Of a stretch of 64,000 bases of DNA, positions 34,886 to 44,367 are shown piece by piece (positions within the stretch are counted from its first letter, which is position 1; each line of letters opens with the position of its first letter). Below the pieces are notes generated by a model. It searched no databases. It saw only the letters and a list, made by a program, of their open reading frames with translations, and was not told the DNA's origin. This DNA is from Pseudoxanthomonas yeongjuensis. Its GTDB lineage: Bacteria; Pseudomonadota; Gammaproteobacteria; Xanthomonadales; Xanthomonadaceae. The stretch covers positions 186,001-250,000 of the forward strand of contig NZ_PDWT01000002.1 in the NCBI RefSeq assembly GCF_010093345.1. The letters run 5' to 3'. The translations under genes were made by a program, and so were the position numbers.

Positions 34886-36905
34886 GCAAGTTCTCCTGCG
34901 TTCCGGTTGCGATGTCGGTGCTGGTGCCCGTCTCCGCGCTCGCCGCGGCCGCCTGGTCCAGGCGGATCGCGAGCACGGTGATGTCGTCCGATTGTGGCGC
35001 GGTTCCGGCGAAACGGTGCACATCGGCGATCAGTTGCAGGCAGTTCTCGCCCGCGTCGTCGCCGGTCCGCACCGCCGCCAGCAGGCGTTCGCTGCCGTAG
35101 GCCTCGTTGCCGGGGTCGAAGGCTTCGGTCACGCCGTCGGTATAGGCCATCAGGCTGGCGCCGGGTTCCAGGGTGCCGTGCCACAGCGGGAAATTTTCCG
35201 ACACCTCGAAGCCCAGCGGCGGGCCGGCGGCGATCTCCAGCATTTCCACCCGGCCGTCGGCATGCAGCAGCAGCGGCGGATCGTGGCCGGCGCTGGCCAG
35301 GGTGCAGCGCCCGCTGCGCACGTCGATGTGGCCGCACAGCACGGTGGCGAACATGCAGGTGTCGTTGCCTTCGATCAGCCGCCGCGACGCTTCGGCCAGC
35401 ACCTGGTCCGGCGAGGCCGACGAATGCGCCGCCACTTCCAGCACGGTCACCGCGCGGGCCATGAACAGCGCCGCCGGCACGCCCTTGTCGGAGACATCGC
35501 CGATCGCGAACCACAGTTCGCCGTCGCCGCGCTCGATGAAGCTGTAGAAATCGCCGCCCACTTCCTTGGCCGCCTCGAGCACCGCATGCGCCTGCAACCG
35601 CGCCGCGCCGCGTTCGATCACCCGCGCCGGCGACAGCATCGCCCGCTGGATGTCGCGGGCGATCGAGAGTTCGCTGTGCAGCTTCTGCCGCGCCGCGCCC
35701 ATCTCGCCGATCTCCACGAGTTGCTGCTGGATCGAGGTGCGGGCGTGCTCCAGGGTGCGGGCCATGCGCCCGACCTCGTCGCCGCGGCCGGTGTGCGGCA
35801 CCGGCCAGTCGTACTGGCCTTGGGCCAGGCGCGAAGTCGATTCGGCCAGGTGCTCGACCGGGCGGCTGATGCGCTTGGCCAGGCGCCGCACCACCAGCAT
35901 GGAGACCAGCGCCAGCAGCAGGCCCACCGCGGCCAGCTGCCATAGCGCCCGATTCAGGCGGGCCACGATCAGCCGGTAGGACTGCGCCACCAGCAGCGAC
36001 CAGCCGGTGTCGCCGATCGGTTCGACCACGGTGTAACGCTGTTCTCCGCTGCGCGTGTCGCGATGGATGAACTGCCCGGCCTGGTGCAGTCGCACCGCAC
36101 GCGCGGCGTCCGCCAGGTCGACGCGGCCGCTGCGCCGGATGTACTCGTCCAGGGTCATGCCCAGCGCCACGCCCGGTTCGGGGTTGGCGGCCAGGGTGCC
36201 GGCCGGCGCCACCAGCGACACCCGCCAGCCGGGCAGGCTGGCCAGGGTTTCGAAGCTGTCGGTCAGGGTGGTCAGCGGCAGGTCCAGGCTGACCATGCCG
36301 CGGGCGCTGCCGCCGCGGGCGGTGGCGCGCAGCGGCAGGTTGTAGGTGAGCATCCACACGCCGCCGGCGGTGTCGTTGCGATACGGCTCGGACCACCAGC
36401 CGCCGCTGGAAGACAGGGTGCGCCGGTACCAGTCCCGGCTGCGGTAGTCGTAGCCGTCGGCCAGCAGGTCGCGGTCCTGGCCGTCGGCGGCGATGTAGCG
36501 TGCGTAACCCAGCTCCGGCTGCCCGTGCACCGGGTCCAGCACCAGCAGCGCGCCGTTGGCGCCGGGGGTGGCCCTGACCATCGCGCGCAAGGTGGTGGTC
36601 AGTTCGTCGGGATCCAGGGTGGAAGCGGCCACCAGGTCGGTCAGGCCGACGGTGGTGATGGTCACCGAGCGCATCGCCACGGCCAGGCGCTGCGCGGCTT
36701 CCTGCGCACTGGCGCGGGTGTTGCGTTTGGCGTCGTCCAGGATCATGTCGCGCGCCACCCAGGCGATGGCGACGCAGATCAGCAGCAGCAGGATCAGGTT
36801 GAGCGCGCCCGACCACAGCGCGATTTTCGTGCGCAGGCTGCCGCGCCAACGCACGGCGTCGGCAGGCAACGTGGCGCTGCGCTGATCTGGTCCTGCTCCG
36901 GTCAT
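34857..36905 (-). CDS. Membrane SpoIIE-type PP2C phosphatase with Cache and HAMP domains
   Basis: 682 residues. TM1 lies at about 27-50, followed by a periplasmic double-Cache-like sensor (about 55-330), then TM2 and a HAMP linker (LLALVSMLVVRRLAKRISRPVEHLAE). A short coiled coil leads to a C-terminal PP2C domain. Metal-site motifs are EVGGDFYSF, AIGDVSDKGVPAALFMA, MAYTDGVTEAF and DDITVLAIR. It should dephosphorylate the STAS proteins on sensing an external signal. It is the first gene of the operon; the ATG at 36905 is preferred to upstream codons because TM1 follows at normal distance. Confidence 0.92.
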   Translation of the reverse strand: MTGAGPDQRSATLPADAVRWRGSLRTKIALWSGALNLILLLLICVAIAWVARDMILDDAKRNTRASAQEAAQRLAVAMRSVTITTVGLTDLVAASTLDPDELTTTLRAMVRATPGANGALLVLDPVHGQPELGYARYIAADGQDRDLLADGYDYRSRDWYRRTLSSSGGWWSEPYRNDTAGGVWMLTYNLPLRATARGGSARGMVSLDLPLTTLTDSFETLASLPGWRVSLVAPAGTLAANPEPGVALGMTLDEYIRRSGRVDLADAARAVRLHQAGQFIHRDTRSGEQRYTVVEPIGDTGWSLLVAQSYRLIVARLNRALWQLAAVGLLLALVSMLVVRRLAKRISRPVEHLAESTSRLAQGQYDWPVPHTGRGDEVGRMARTLEHARTSIQQQLVEIGEMGAARQKLHSELSIARDIQRAMLSPARVIERGAARLQAHAVLEAAKEVGGDFYSFIERGDGELWFAIGDVSDKGVPAALFMARAVTVLEVAAHSSASPDQVLAEASRRLIEGNDTCMFATVLCGHIDVRSGRCTLASAGHDPPLLLHADGRVEMLEIAAGPPLGFEVSENFPLWHGTLEPGASLMAYTDGVTEAFDPGNEAYGSERLLAAVRTGDDAGENCLQLIADVHRFAGTAPQSDDITVLAIRLDQAAAASAETGTSTDIATGTQENLHADTTDRPG

Positions 36906-37147
36906 GCCGGCGCCTCTTTGGATCCCCCTCCCGATCATAGGCCGCAAACGCGGGCAGTGGCGGTGCGTCCGTCGCAAATCCCGGCGCGGCGTTGTCGCGG
37001 GACAAGCCGGCGCGGGCGCGGAAACCGCCGCTTTCGGAACGCTCCATACGCCTGCGTAGCGCTTCGCCGTTACAGGCGCTGCGTTACACTCCATGGCTCA
37101 TAAAAACGACAACGACCGCGCGCTGGCGCGGTGCAACGGGAGTGGTG

Positions 37148-39838
37148 ATGAACTGGTTGAACGAGATGCTGCAGAACGATCCGGACCCGCAGGAAACCCG
37201 CGAGTGGGTCGATTCCATCAAGGCCGTGATCGACGCCGAAGGCCCGCTGCGGGCGCACCAGTTGCTGGAGGGCATGGTCGAACTGACCCGCCGTTCCGGC
37301 GCCTTCCTGCCGTTCTCGCCGACCACCGAATACGTCAACACCATCGCGCCCGCGCTGGAAGCCAAGTCGCCCGGCGATGCCGCCATCGAATGGCGCCTGC
37401 GCTCGATCATCCGCTGGAACGCGCTGGCCACCGTGGTCCGCGCCAACCGCAAGCCCGGCGACCTCGGCGGGCACATCGCCAGCTTCGCTTCCGGCGCCAC
37501 CCTCTATGACGTGGGCTTCAACCATTTCTGGCGCGCGCCGTCGGAAAACCACCCCGGCGACCTGCTCTTCATCCAGGGCCACAGCTCGCCCGGCATCTAC
37601 GCGCGTTCGTTCCTGGAGGGCCGCATCACCGAGGCCCAGCTCGACAGCTTCCGCATGGAAGTCGACGGCCACGGCATTTCCTCGTATCCGCACCCGTGGC
37701 TGATGCCTGACTACTGGCAGACGCCGACCGTGTCGATGGGCCTGGGCCCGCTCGCCGCGATCTATCAAGCGCAATTCATGAAGTACCTGGAGCACCGCGG
37801 CCTGATCGAGAAGTCCGACCGCAAGGTCTGGTGCTTCATCGGCGACGGCGAATCCGACGAGCCGGAAACCCTCGGCGCGATCTCGCTGGCCGGGCGCGAA
37901 GGCCTGGATAATCTGATCTTCGTGGTCAACTGCAACCTGCAGCGCCTGGACGGCCCGGTGCGCGGCAACGGCAAGATCATCCAGGAGCTGGAAGGCACCT
38001 TCCGCGGCGGCGGCTGGAACGTGATCAAGCTGCTCTGGGGCAGCTACTGGGATCCGCTCCTGGCCCGCGACACCGACGGCGTGCTGAAGAAGCTGATGAT
38101 GGAAACCGTCGACGGCGAGTACCAGAACTGCAAGGCCTTCGGCGGCGCGTACACGCGCGAGCACTTCTTCAACAAGTATCCGGAAACCGCGGCCATGGTA
38201 GCCAACCTTTCCGACGACGACATCTGGCGCCTCAACCGCGGCGGCCACGATCCGCACAAGGTCTATGCGGCCTACCACCAGGCGGTCAACACCACGGGCA
38301 TGCCCACGGTGATCCTGGCCAAGACGGTCAAGGGCTACGGCATGGGTTCGGCCGGCGAGTCGCTCAACCCGACCCACCAGACCAAGAAGCTGGACGACGA
38401 ATCGGTCAAGGCCTTCCGCGACCGCTTCAACATCCCGGTCAGCGACGCGCAGCTGGCCGACGGCCAGGTGCCGTTCTACCACCCGGGCGAGGATTCGCCG
38501 GAAGTGCAGTACCTCAAGGCGCGCCGCGAGGCCCTGGGCGGTTACCTGCCGCAGCGCCGGCGCAAGTCCACGCAATCGTTCGAAGTGCCCAAGCTGGAGA
38601 CCTACGAGCGCCTGCTCAAGTCCAGCGGCGAGCGCGAGAACAGCACCACCATGGCCTTCGTGCAGACCTTGAACATCGCCCTGCGCGACAAGCAGATCGG
38701 TCCGCGCATCGTGCCGATCGTGGCCGACGAGGCGCGTACCTTCGGCATGGAAGGCATGTTCCGCCAGATCGGCATCTACGCACCGTTCGGGCAGAAGTAC
38801 AAGCCGGTCGATGCCGACCAGCTGATGTACTACCGCGAGGACCAGTCCGGCCAGGTGCTGCAGCAGGGCATCAGCGAACCCGGCGCGATCTCGTCGTGGA
38901 TGGCCGCCGGCACCAGCTATGCGGTCAGCGACGTGCCGATGCTGCCGTTCTACATCTACTACTCGATGTTCGGCTTCCAGCGCATCGGCGACATCGCCTG
39001 GCAGGCGGCGGACATGCGCACCCGCGGCTTCCTGCTCGGCGGCACTTCCGGCCGCACCACCCTCAACGGCGAGGGCCTGCAGCACGAGGACGGTCACTCG
39101 CATCTGTTGGCCGGGGCAATCCCGAATTGCCGCAGCTACGATCCGACCTTCGGTTACGAGGTCACGGTGATCCTGCAGCACGGCATGAAGTCGATGATGG
39201 AAGACCAGATCGACGAGTACTACTACATCACCCTGCTCAACGAGAACTACGCACACCCGGAAATGCCGGCCGGCGCGGCCGAGGGCATCATCAAGGGCAT
39301 GTACCTGTTGAAGGACGCGGGCAAGCCGAAGAAGGGCGAGCTGCGGGTGCAGTTGCTGGGCAGCGGCAGCATCCTGCGCGAGGCGATCGCGGCGGCGGAA
39401 TTGCTGGACAAGGATTTCGGGGTCAGCGCGGACATCTGGTCGTGCCCCAGCTTCAACGAGCTGCGTCGCGACGGTTTCGATGCCGAGCGCTGGAACCGCC
39501 TGCACCCGGAAGCCAAGACCCCGCGCAAGCCCTACGTGACCGAACTACTGGAGGGCCGCCAGGGCCCGGCCATCGCCGCCACCGACTATGTGCGCGCCTT
39601 CGCCGACCAGATCCGCGCCTTCGTGCCGGGCCACTACACGGTGCTGGGCACCGACGGCTTCGGCCGTTCCGACACCCGCGCCAACCTGCGCCGCTTCTTC
39701 GAAGTCGACCGCTACTACATCGCCCAGGCGGCGATCGAGGCGCTGGCGAAGGAAGGCAAGATGACCGGCAAGGATGTGGCCAGGGCGATCAAGCAGTACA
39801 AGATTGATGTGGAGAAAGTTAACCCGGTTGGGGTTTGA
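37148..39838 (+). CDS. aceE: Pyruvate dehydrogenase E1 component, homodimeric
   Basis: 896 residues, the length of E. coli AceE. The thiamine diphosphate motif is GDGESDEPETLGAISLAGREGLDNLIFVVNCN. The N-terminal RRSGAFLPFSPTTEYVNTI and the C-terminal LGTDGFGRSDTRANLRRFFEVDRYYI are diagnostic. It decarboxylates pyruvate and acetylates the lipoyl groups of E2. The dihydrolipoyl acyltransferase and lipoamide dehydrogenase genes are not next to it here. GGGAG precedes the ATG. The 242-bp gap before it has no other gene. Confidence 0.96.
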   Translation: MNWLNEMLQNDPDPQETREWVDSIKAVIDAEGPLRAHQLLEGMVELTRRSGAFLPFSPTTEYVNTIAPALEAKSPGDAAIEWRLRSIIRWNALATVVRANRKPGDLGGHIASFASGATLYDVGFNHFWRAPSENHPGDLLFIQGHSSPGIYARSFLEGRITEAQLDSFRMEVDGHGISSYPHPWLMPDYWQTPTVSMGLGPLAAIYQAQFMKYLEHRGLIEKSDRKVWCFIGDGESDEPETLGAISLAGREGLDNLIFVVNCNLQRLDGPVRGNGKIIQELEGTFRGGGWNVIKLLWGSYWDPLLARDTDGVLKKLMMETVDGEYQNCKAFGGAYTREHFFNKYPETAAMVANLSDDDIWRLNRGGHDPHKVYAAYHQAVNTTGMPTVILAKTVKGYGMGSAGESLNPTHQTKKLDDESVKAFRDRFNIPVSDAQLADGQVPFYHPGEDSPEVQYLKARREALGGYLPQRRRKSTQSFEVPKLETYERLLKSSGERENSTTMAFVQTLNIALRDKQIGPRIVPIVADEARTFGMEGMFRQIGIYAPFGQKYKPVDADQLMYYREDQSGQVLQQGISEPGAISSWMAAGTSYAVSDVPMLPFYIYYSMFGFQRIGDIAWQAADMRTRGFLLGGTSGRTTLNGEGLQHEDGHSHLLAGAIPNCRSYDPTFGYEVTVILQHGMKSMMEDQIDEYYYITLLNENYAHPEMPAGAAEGIIKGMYLLKDAGKPKKGELRVQLLGSGSILREAIAAAELLDKDFGVSADIWSCPSFNELRRDGFDAERWNRLHPEAKTPRKPYVTELLEGRQGPAIAATDYVRAFADQIRAFVPGHYTVLGTDGFGRSDTRANLRRFFEVDRYYIAQAAIEALAKEGKMTGKDVARAIKQYKIDVEKVNPVGV

Positions 39839-39863
39839 GGGATCAACCATATTCATTGAAAAG

Positions 39864-39890
39864 GGGCGCCGATAGGCGCCCTCTTTTTTT
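39864..39890 (+). terminator. Rho-independent terminator of aceE
   Basis: GGGCGCC pairs with GGCGCCC across GATA, followed by CTCTTTTTTT. It ends the aceE transcript and marks the left boundary of the A+T-rich island. Confidence 0.92.
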
Positions 39891-39928
39891 CATTTCTCTC
39901 GACAGTTGCCTGTTGCTAGGAGCGAAGC

Positions 39929-41146
39929 ATGGAAACGCTGCATAACCCAGATAGATTCATGGCTGACTTGCGTCAAATCCTTTCTCAAGGCAGAAAGCGA
40001 ATAGGACTGCTTGTAGGCGCCGGCGCGCCAATCGCAGTCCGTGTCAACGAGGATGGCGCACTGGATAATGCAGGAAGGTCGCTAATTCCAGGAGTTGAGA
40101 AGCTCACAGAAAGTGTGCTCGACAGCCTCATTGGCAGCGAAAAGGATGCGGCGCTCGCGATAAATGTGGGCTTGGGAGCTAAAGGGAATATCGAAGCAAT
40201 CTTGTCTAGAGTGCGACTGCTGGAGTTGGCTCTTGGTCCCACCGAAGTGAATGGACTGAATAGCGCGGGATATAAGGCTCTTGGTCAATCCATCTGTAAA
40301 AAGATAGGCGAGATTGTGGGGCCAGTCCTGCCGGAAGGGGTGTCCGCGTATACAGAGCTTGTTGCCTGGATCAGCGGCACCATGCGCGCTCATCCCGTAG
40401 AAATATTTTGTACAAACTATGATCTACTTTTCGAAGAAGCTTTTGAGCGTGCAAGAGCACCATACTTCGACGGGTTCACAGGAGGAAGTGCACCCTTTTT
40501 TGATCCGGTAACGGTTGCAGGTGATGATCTTCCGGCAAGGTGGTCTCGCTTGTGGAAAATTCACGGCTCACTTGGCTGGGCAGTTGAAGGTGGCTCTATC
40601 GTTAGAGGGAGAGGAAGAGAGGCGGCTCAACTTGTTTACCCTGACCACTTAAAATATGACCTTACTCAGAAGCAGCCTTACGCAGCTCTTTTTGAACGGT
40701 TAAAAAGATTTCTGCTGACCCCGGATACTTTGCTTCTAACAATCGGATTCTCATTTCGAGATGCGCACATATGCGCAGTAATCGATGAAGCGCTTGCTAT
40801 GAACGCGAATACCGCGGTCCTAGCGTTTCAATTCCAATCCCTTGGACAAGAAGAGTGCGCGCGGAAACTTGCTTTTGATCGACCTAATCTAAGCATCTAT
40901 GCAGCAGATGGCGCAGTTGTAAATGGTGTAGAGGGTAATTGGCGTCCTGGAGAATTACCCAAAAATTGGGAAGAAATCCGGTCGAGTTTCTGGGGGCGTC
41001 GCGCACCAGATAAGCCAGTCCACTTCTTGCTGGGCGACTTCAATCTTTTCGCCAGGTTCTGTGCATTGGCTCAGGCAAAAGACTTCGGAAGAGAGCAACT
41101 AAGTGCTGCTCAGTCATCGCCCGAAGATTCGGCAGCATCAGTATGA
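39929..41146 (+). CDS. SIR2-like NADase of a SIR2-HerA defence system
   Basis: 405 residues of SIR2-like fold. Motifs in order are GLLVGAGAPIAV (NAD loop), FCTNYDLLFEEAF (catalytic Asn/Asp), WKIHGSLGW (catalytic His) and LLTIGFSFRDAHI. Prokaryotic SIR2 defence proteins deplete NAD+ when phage infection is sensed. The gene begins 38 bp after the aceE terminator and overlaps the HerA gene by ATGA, so the two form one translational unit. AGGAG precedes the ATG. Codon use is less GC-rich than in aceE, consistent with transfer. Confidence 0.88.
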   Translation: METLHNPDRFMADLRQILSQGRKRIGLLVGAGAPIAVRVNEDGALDNAGRSLIPGVEKLTESVLDSLIGSEKDAALAINVGLGAKGNIEAILSRVRLLELALGPTEVNGLNSAGYKALGQSICKKIGEIVGPVLPEGVSAYTELVAWISGTMRAHPVEIFCTNYDLLFEEAFERARAPYFDGFTGGSAPFFDPVTVAGDDLPARWSRLWKIHGSLGWAVEGGSIVRGRGREAAQLVYPDHLKYDLTQKQPYAALFERLKRFLLTPDTLLLTIGFSFRDAHICAVIDEALAMNANTAVLAFQFQSLGQEECARKLAFDRPNLSIYAADGAVVNGVEGNWRPGELPKNWEEIRSSFWGRRAPDKPVHFLLGDFNLFARFCALAQAKDFGREQLSAAQSSPEDSAASV

Positions 41147-42972
41147 GTGGCGTTGATCCGACCTACGTAGGACAAGTTTATGCCGTTTCTGGTGCGACCG
41201 TCACCGTGCGGCTTACGGAGTCTTTGGCGTCAGGCCTAGCAATTATTGGCGGCCATACTTATCGAGTAGCGCAAGTAGGTAGTTTCGTCAGAATTCCGCA
41301 GGGATATCAGGATTTATACGGAATTGTTTCAGAGGTAGGCGCAAATGCGGCTCCAGCAACAGAAGCTGCTAGTTTGGGCGAGATCGGCCGCTGGATGCGA
41401 ATTGAGCTGGCTGGAGAAGCGATTGGAGCTAGGTTTGAGAGAGGCCTAAGTCAACACCCCAACATACGAGACTCTGTACATATCGTTACAGAGCGAGATT
41501 TGAGGCGCATCTATGGAGCCGGCGGGGGCGATCAAATAGCAGTTGGAACGCTTGCTAGCTCAGACAATGTAGAAGTAAAGCTCTCGCTCGACAGTTTGGT
41601 CACACGGCATTCCGCAGTACTTGGCTCAACTGGATCTGGAAAATCAACCACCGTGGCGAGTTTGCTTAGATCCATTATTGGGGTGGAGGAAAATGCCACG
41701 CGTTCGCCAGCCGCGAGGATTCTATTGCTTGATATTCATGGAGAGTACGCATCGGCACTTTCGGATATATCTAAGGTCTTCAGCACCACGCCAAGACCTG
41801 GCGACGAAGCTTTGCGCGTGCCTTATTGGGCGCTGGAAGGATCAGAGCTTTTGGATCTAATCGCGGGCGATCTGACCGAGACTCAGGAAATAGCAATATC
41901 AGACAAGATTCTTGAACTTAAGTCGGCAAGTCTGGCGGCAAATGCGCTGCCTGGGCTTGATCCAAAATCACTTACGGTAGATAGCCCGGTTCCATTTTCT
42001 ATCAAAAGGCTTTGGTTCGAACTGATCGATTTTGAGACTATGACCTTCACGGGGAAGGATCGAAATGAACCATGTTTGGAGAAAGCTGGTAACGAATTTG
42101 AGCTAGTTCCTCCAGTTTATACGCCGCATGCCATGGGTGCCGCCGGTCCATTCTTGAATCAGGCGGCAAAAGGTATACGCCGCCAGCTAAATTTGATGCG
42201 ATCTCGGCTGCTTGATCGGCGTTATGACTTTATTTTGCATCCGGGAGAGTGGGAGCCAGAACATGATGGCTCAGTTGAGGCTGATCTCGACAAATTATTG
42301 GCTGGATGGCTGGGGCACGATAAGCAGATCACGATTTTGGATTTGTCTGGTGTCCCGAGTGCTGTCTTGGTTCGAATGATCGCATCGATACTTAATATTG
42401 TGTATGAGGCACTTTTCTGGAGTCGAGAGAAATCTGAGGGCGGTGTTCATCGGCCTCTTTTAGTGGTCATGGAAGAAGCACACCGCTACTTGGGCGCAGA
42501 CGGCAACATGGTTGCGGCAGACGTTGTAAAGCGAATTGCAAAAGAAGGACGAAAATACGGTGTTGGAGCAATGTTGGTCTCGCAGAGACCTGCAGAGATA
42601 GATGAAACGGTCCTGTCTCAATGCGGAACACTGATTGCAATGCGACTATCCAACCCAACTGACCGCGCGCGCGTAAAGGGTGCGTTGCCAGACAATCTCG
42701 CAGGTCTAATGGACCTATTGCCCGTCCTTCGAACAGGCGAAGCAATAATTGCTGGAGAAGCGGCACGATTACCTGTGCGCTGCCGCATAACGCTACCATC
42801 TAAAGAGCATCAACCCAGAAGCGCAGATCCCGAAGTAAGTAAGGCTTGGGGCTTGCGCAGAAATGCAGAGGGGTATGACCGTGTAGTAGCGTCGTGGAGA
42901 GCGCAGCGGACTACTGCTGTGGTGGAACATCTAGATATTACCCGAACTAAAGTTAGCCCTGGTGAGGAGTAA
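41143..42972 (+). CDS. HerA-like hexameric ATPase of a SIR2-HerA defence system
   Basis: 609 residues. An N-terminal HAS-barrel-like region (VGQVYAVSGATVTVRL) precedes a RecA/HerA ATPase core. Walker A is GSTGSGKSTTVASLL, LLLDIHGEYASAL is the HerA sensor motif, Walker B is LLVVMEEAHRYLG, and VSQRPAEIDETVLSQCGTLIAMRL is the arginine-finger region. In known SIR2-HerA systems the HerA hexamer organises the SIR2 effector and can have nuclease-linked ATPase activity. It overlaps the SIR2 gene and is followed 6 bp later by a KTSC gene. Confidence 0.9.
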   Translation: MSGVDPTYVGQVYAVSGATVTVRLTESLASGLAIIGGHTYRVAQVGSFVRIPQGYQDLYGIVSEVGANAAPATEAASLGEIGRWMRIELAGEAIGARFERGLSQHPNIRDSVHIVTERDLRRIYGAGGGDQIAVGTLASSDNVEVKLSLDSLVTRHSAVLGSTGSGKSTTVASLLRSIIGVEENATRSPAARILLLDIHGEYASALSDISKVFSTTPRPGDEALRVPYWALEGSELLDLIAGDLTETQEIAISDKILELKSASLAANALPGLDPKSLTVDSPVPFSIKRLWFELIDFETMTFTGKDRNEPCLEKAGNEFELVPPVYTPHAMGAAGPFLNQAAKGIRRQLNLMRSRLLDRRYDFILHPGEWEPEHDGSVEADLDKLLAGWLGHDKQITILDLSGVPSAVLVRMIASILNIVYEALFWSREKSEGGVHRPLLVVMEEAHRYLGADGNMVAADVVKRIAKEGRKYGVGAMLVSQRPAEIDETVLSQCGTLIAMRLSNPTDRARVKGALPDNLAGLMDLLPVLRTGEAIIAGEAARLPVRCRITLPSKEHQPRSADPEVSKAWGLRRNAEGYDRVVASWRAQRTTAVVEHLDITRTKVSPGEE

Positions 42973-42978
42973 AAATTC

Positions 42979-43191
42979 ATGGAAAGGCAAAGTGTTGCAT
43001 CGTCGAATATCTCTTCTATTGGATACGACGAAAGTTCACAGACACTCGAAGTAGAGTTTTACTCTGGGACGGTATATCAATACTTTAATGTGGGAGCGGA
43101 CCTTTACATGCAGCTAATGCAGTCCTCATCAAAGGGGCAGTTCCTGAATATCTATATCAAGAATGCATATCCCTTCTCTCGGGTAGGGTAA
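42979..43191 (+). CDS. KTSC-domain small protein, third gene of the SIR2-HerA unit
   Basis: 70 residues forming one KTSC domain, seen in SSNISSIGYDESSQTLEVEFYSGTVYQYFNVG and the end SSKGQFLNIYIKNAYPFSRVG. KTSC domains are found alone and at the C-terminus of lysyl-tRNA synthetases, and their role is poorly defined. The start is 6 bp after the HerA stop with a GAGGAG ribosome-binding sequence inside the HerA end, so it is translated from the same message. It could be a regulator or accessory of the defence pair, or merely a passenger. Confidence 0.8.
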   Translation: MERQSVASSNISSIGYDESSQTLEVEFYSGTVYQYFNVGADLYMQLMQSSSKGQFLNIYIKNAYPFSRVG

Positions 43192-43409
43192 ACCCTGTTG
43201 CTACCCGCGCAGGATCCGTAGGATGAGCCGAGCCCAGCCTACAATGCATTCACGCATTTTTAGATAACGGGGAGTTGTATGAGACCTATAACGCAGAAAA
43301 GCGGTGTCTGGAAAAGCGGTGTCAGAGTCACTTACGCAGCAGGTCACCTTGACACTGTTTTTCGTTTGAGTCTTATGTGTGGATATGTATGCCGAAGAGC
43401 ATGTCTCGC

Positions 43410-44336
43410 CTACTTTGATTCGTCCTCTTCATCTCCGTGATTAGTCTCCAAGAGTTTTTGACCATTATCTTCTTTGCTCGGCGTCGGGTTCTCTAAAGCC
43501 AGCTGGTTTAGTGGCCTTGCCTCTGACAATGTCTCGCCGTTAATTTTCAAATCCATCTCGCTGCCGTCGCCAAAAGATTCAGAGTAGCGTTGCGACGTTT
43601 TTCGAATAGCGTCCCTCACATTCGCTACAACAATTGGATCGTCTATACCAAGATCCCTCATCATGGTGTATGTCTCCATTGTTTGAATCAGGTTCCCTTG
43701 TTTTGACCAAAGGAGATAGGGCGTACGTACTAAATCTTTAAGCATTGCCAGCAAGAGACCAATGGTCTTAGCGCTTCCCCTGAAGACAATCTTTATTGGC
43801 GAACCTGATTCGATGCTAGAAATCCAAATGCCTGAATCCGATAGGGAAGAAACCTCAGTTCTCGCTGCAGTGATAGTCTCTGCTATATCGACTAGTTTAG
43901 AGAGCATCGTCATGAAGTCCGAGAAGGCACGAAGCTGACTGAGTCCATCAAGTTCTATTGATGCACTTGTCTCGGCGGCCGCTGCATATTCATCCGCATC
44001 GGGGTAGAGCTTCTTCAGCGCTCCGTAATGCGCGTAGGCAACCTCTAAAGCGATTGCGGGCCGGATTAAGGGCACGAGAGTTGGATTCTTCTTATTTTTC
44101 TGTAGGGCGACGTCATACGCACCCGTGAGCTCAGAAAGTGCCTCACGTCCAGGTCGAAGTAAACGCTGCAGTTCGGGGGATAAACCTTGGGCGGTGTCGA
44201 AACGTTTGGCCAAGTCCGACAGCTCATTAATTGCAGCATAAGGGCTTATACTTTCAACCCACACAAGTATGGGCTTCAACAATTCTTGGAATTGTGCATT
44301 CGCTTCTCTCATCTTCGCGTCATTATTTGATGCCAA
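43410..44336 (-). CDS. Uncharacterised island protein
   Basis: 308 residues from a TTG start; an ATG at 44312 gives a protein eight residues shorter and is equally plausible. I recognise no family. The protein is soluble and largely helical, with a charged C-terminal tail (PTPSKEDNGQKLLETNHGDEEDESK). A segment WISSIESGSPIKIVFRGSAKTIGLLLAMLKDLVRTPYLLW resembles a membrane-peripheral or oligomerisation helix hairpin. It is on the strand opposite the SIR2-HerA genes, and the RAYT element lies directly upstream, which may have separated it from its promoter. Confidence 0.65.
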   Translation of the reverse strand: MASNNDAKMREANAQFQELLKPILVWVESISPYAAINELSDLAKRFDTAQGLSPELQRLLRPGREALSELTGAYDVALQKNKKNPTLVPLIRPAIALEVAYAHYGALKKLYPDADEYAAAAETSASIELDGLSQLRAFSDFMTMLSKLVDIAETITAARTEVSSLSDSGIWISSIESGSPIKIVFRGSAKTIGLLLAMLKDLVRTPYLLWSKQGNLIQTMETYTMMRDLGIDDPIVVANVRDAIRKTSQRYSESFGDGSEMDLKINGETLSEARPLNQLALENPTPSKEDNGQKLLETNHGDEEDESK

Positions 44337-44367
44337 CGCGCTAAGAACTACCTCGATACCGACTAAA

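Noticed and set aside
43278-43442. Short frame MRPITQKSGVWKSGVRVTYAAG... after the KTSC gene
   Set aside because: It has a reasonable ribosome-binding site, but the sequence contains a duplicated AAAAGCGGTGTC and REP-like GTGTCAGAG fragments, so it is more likely repeat debris.
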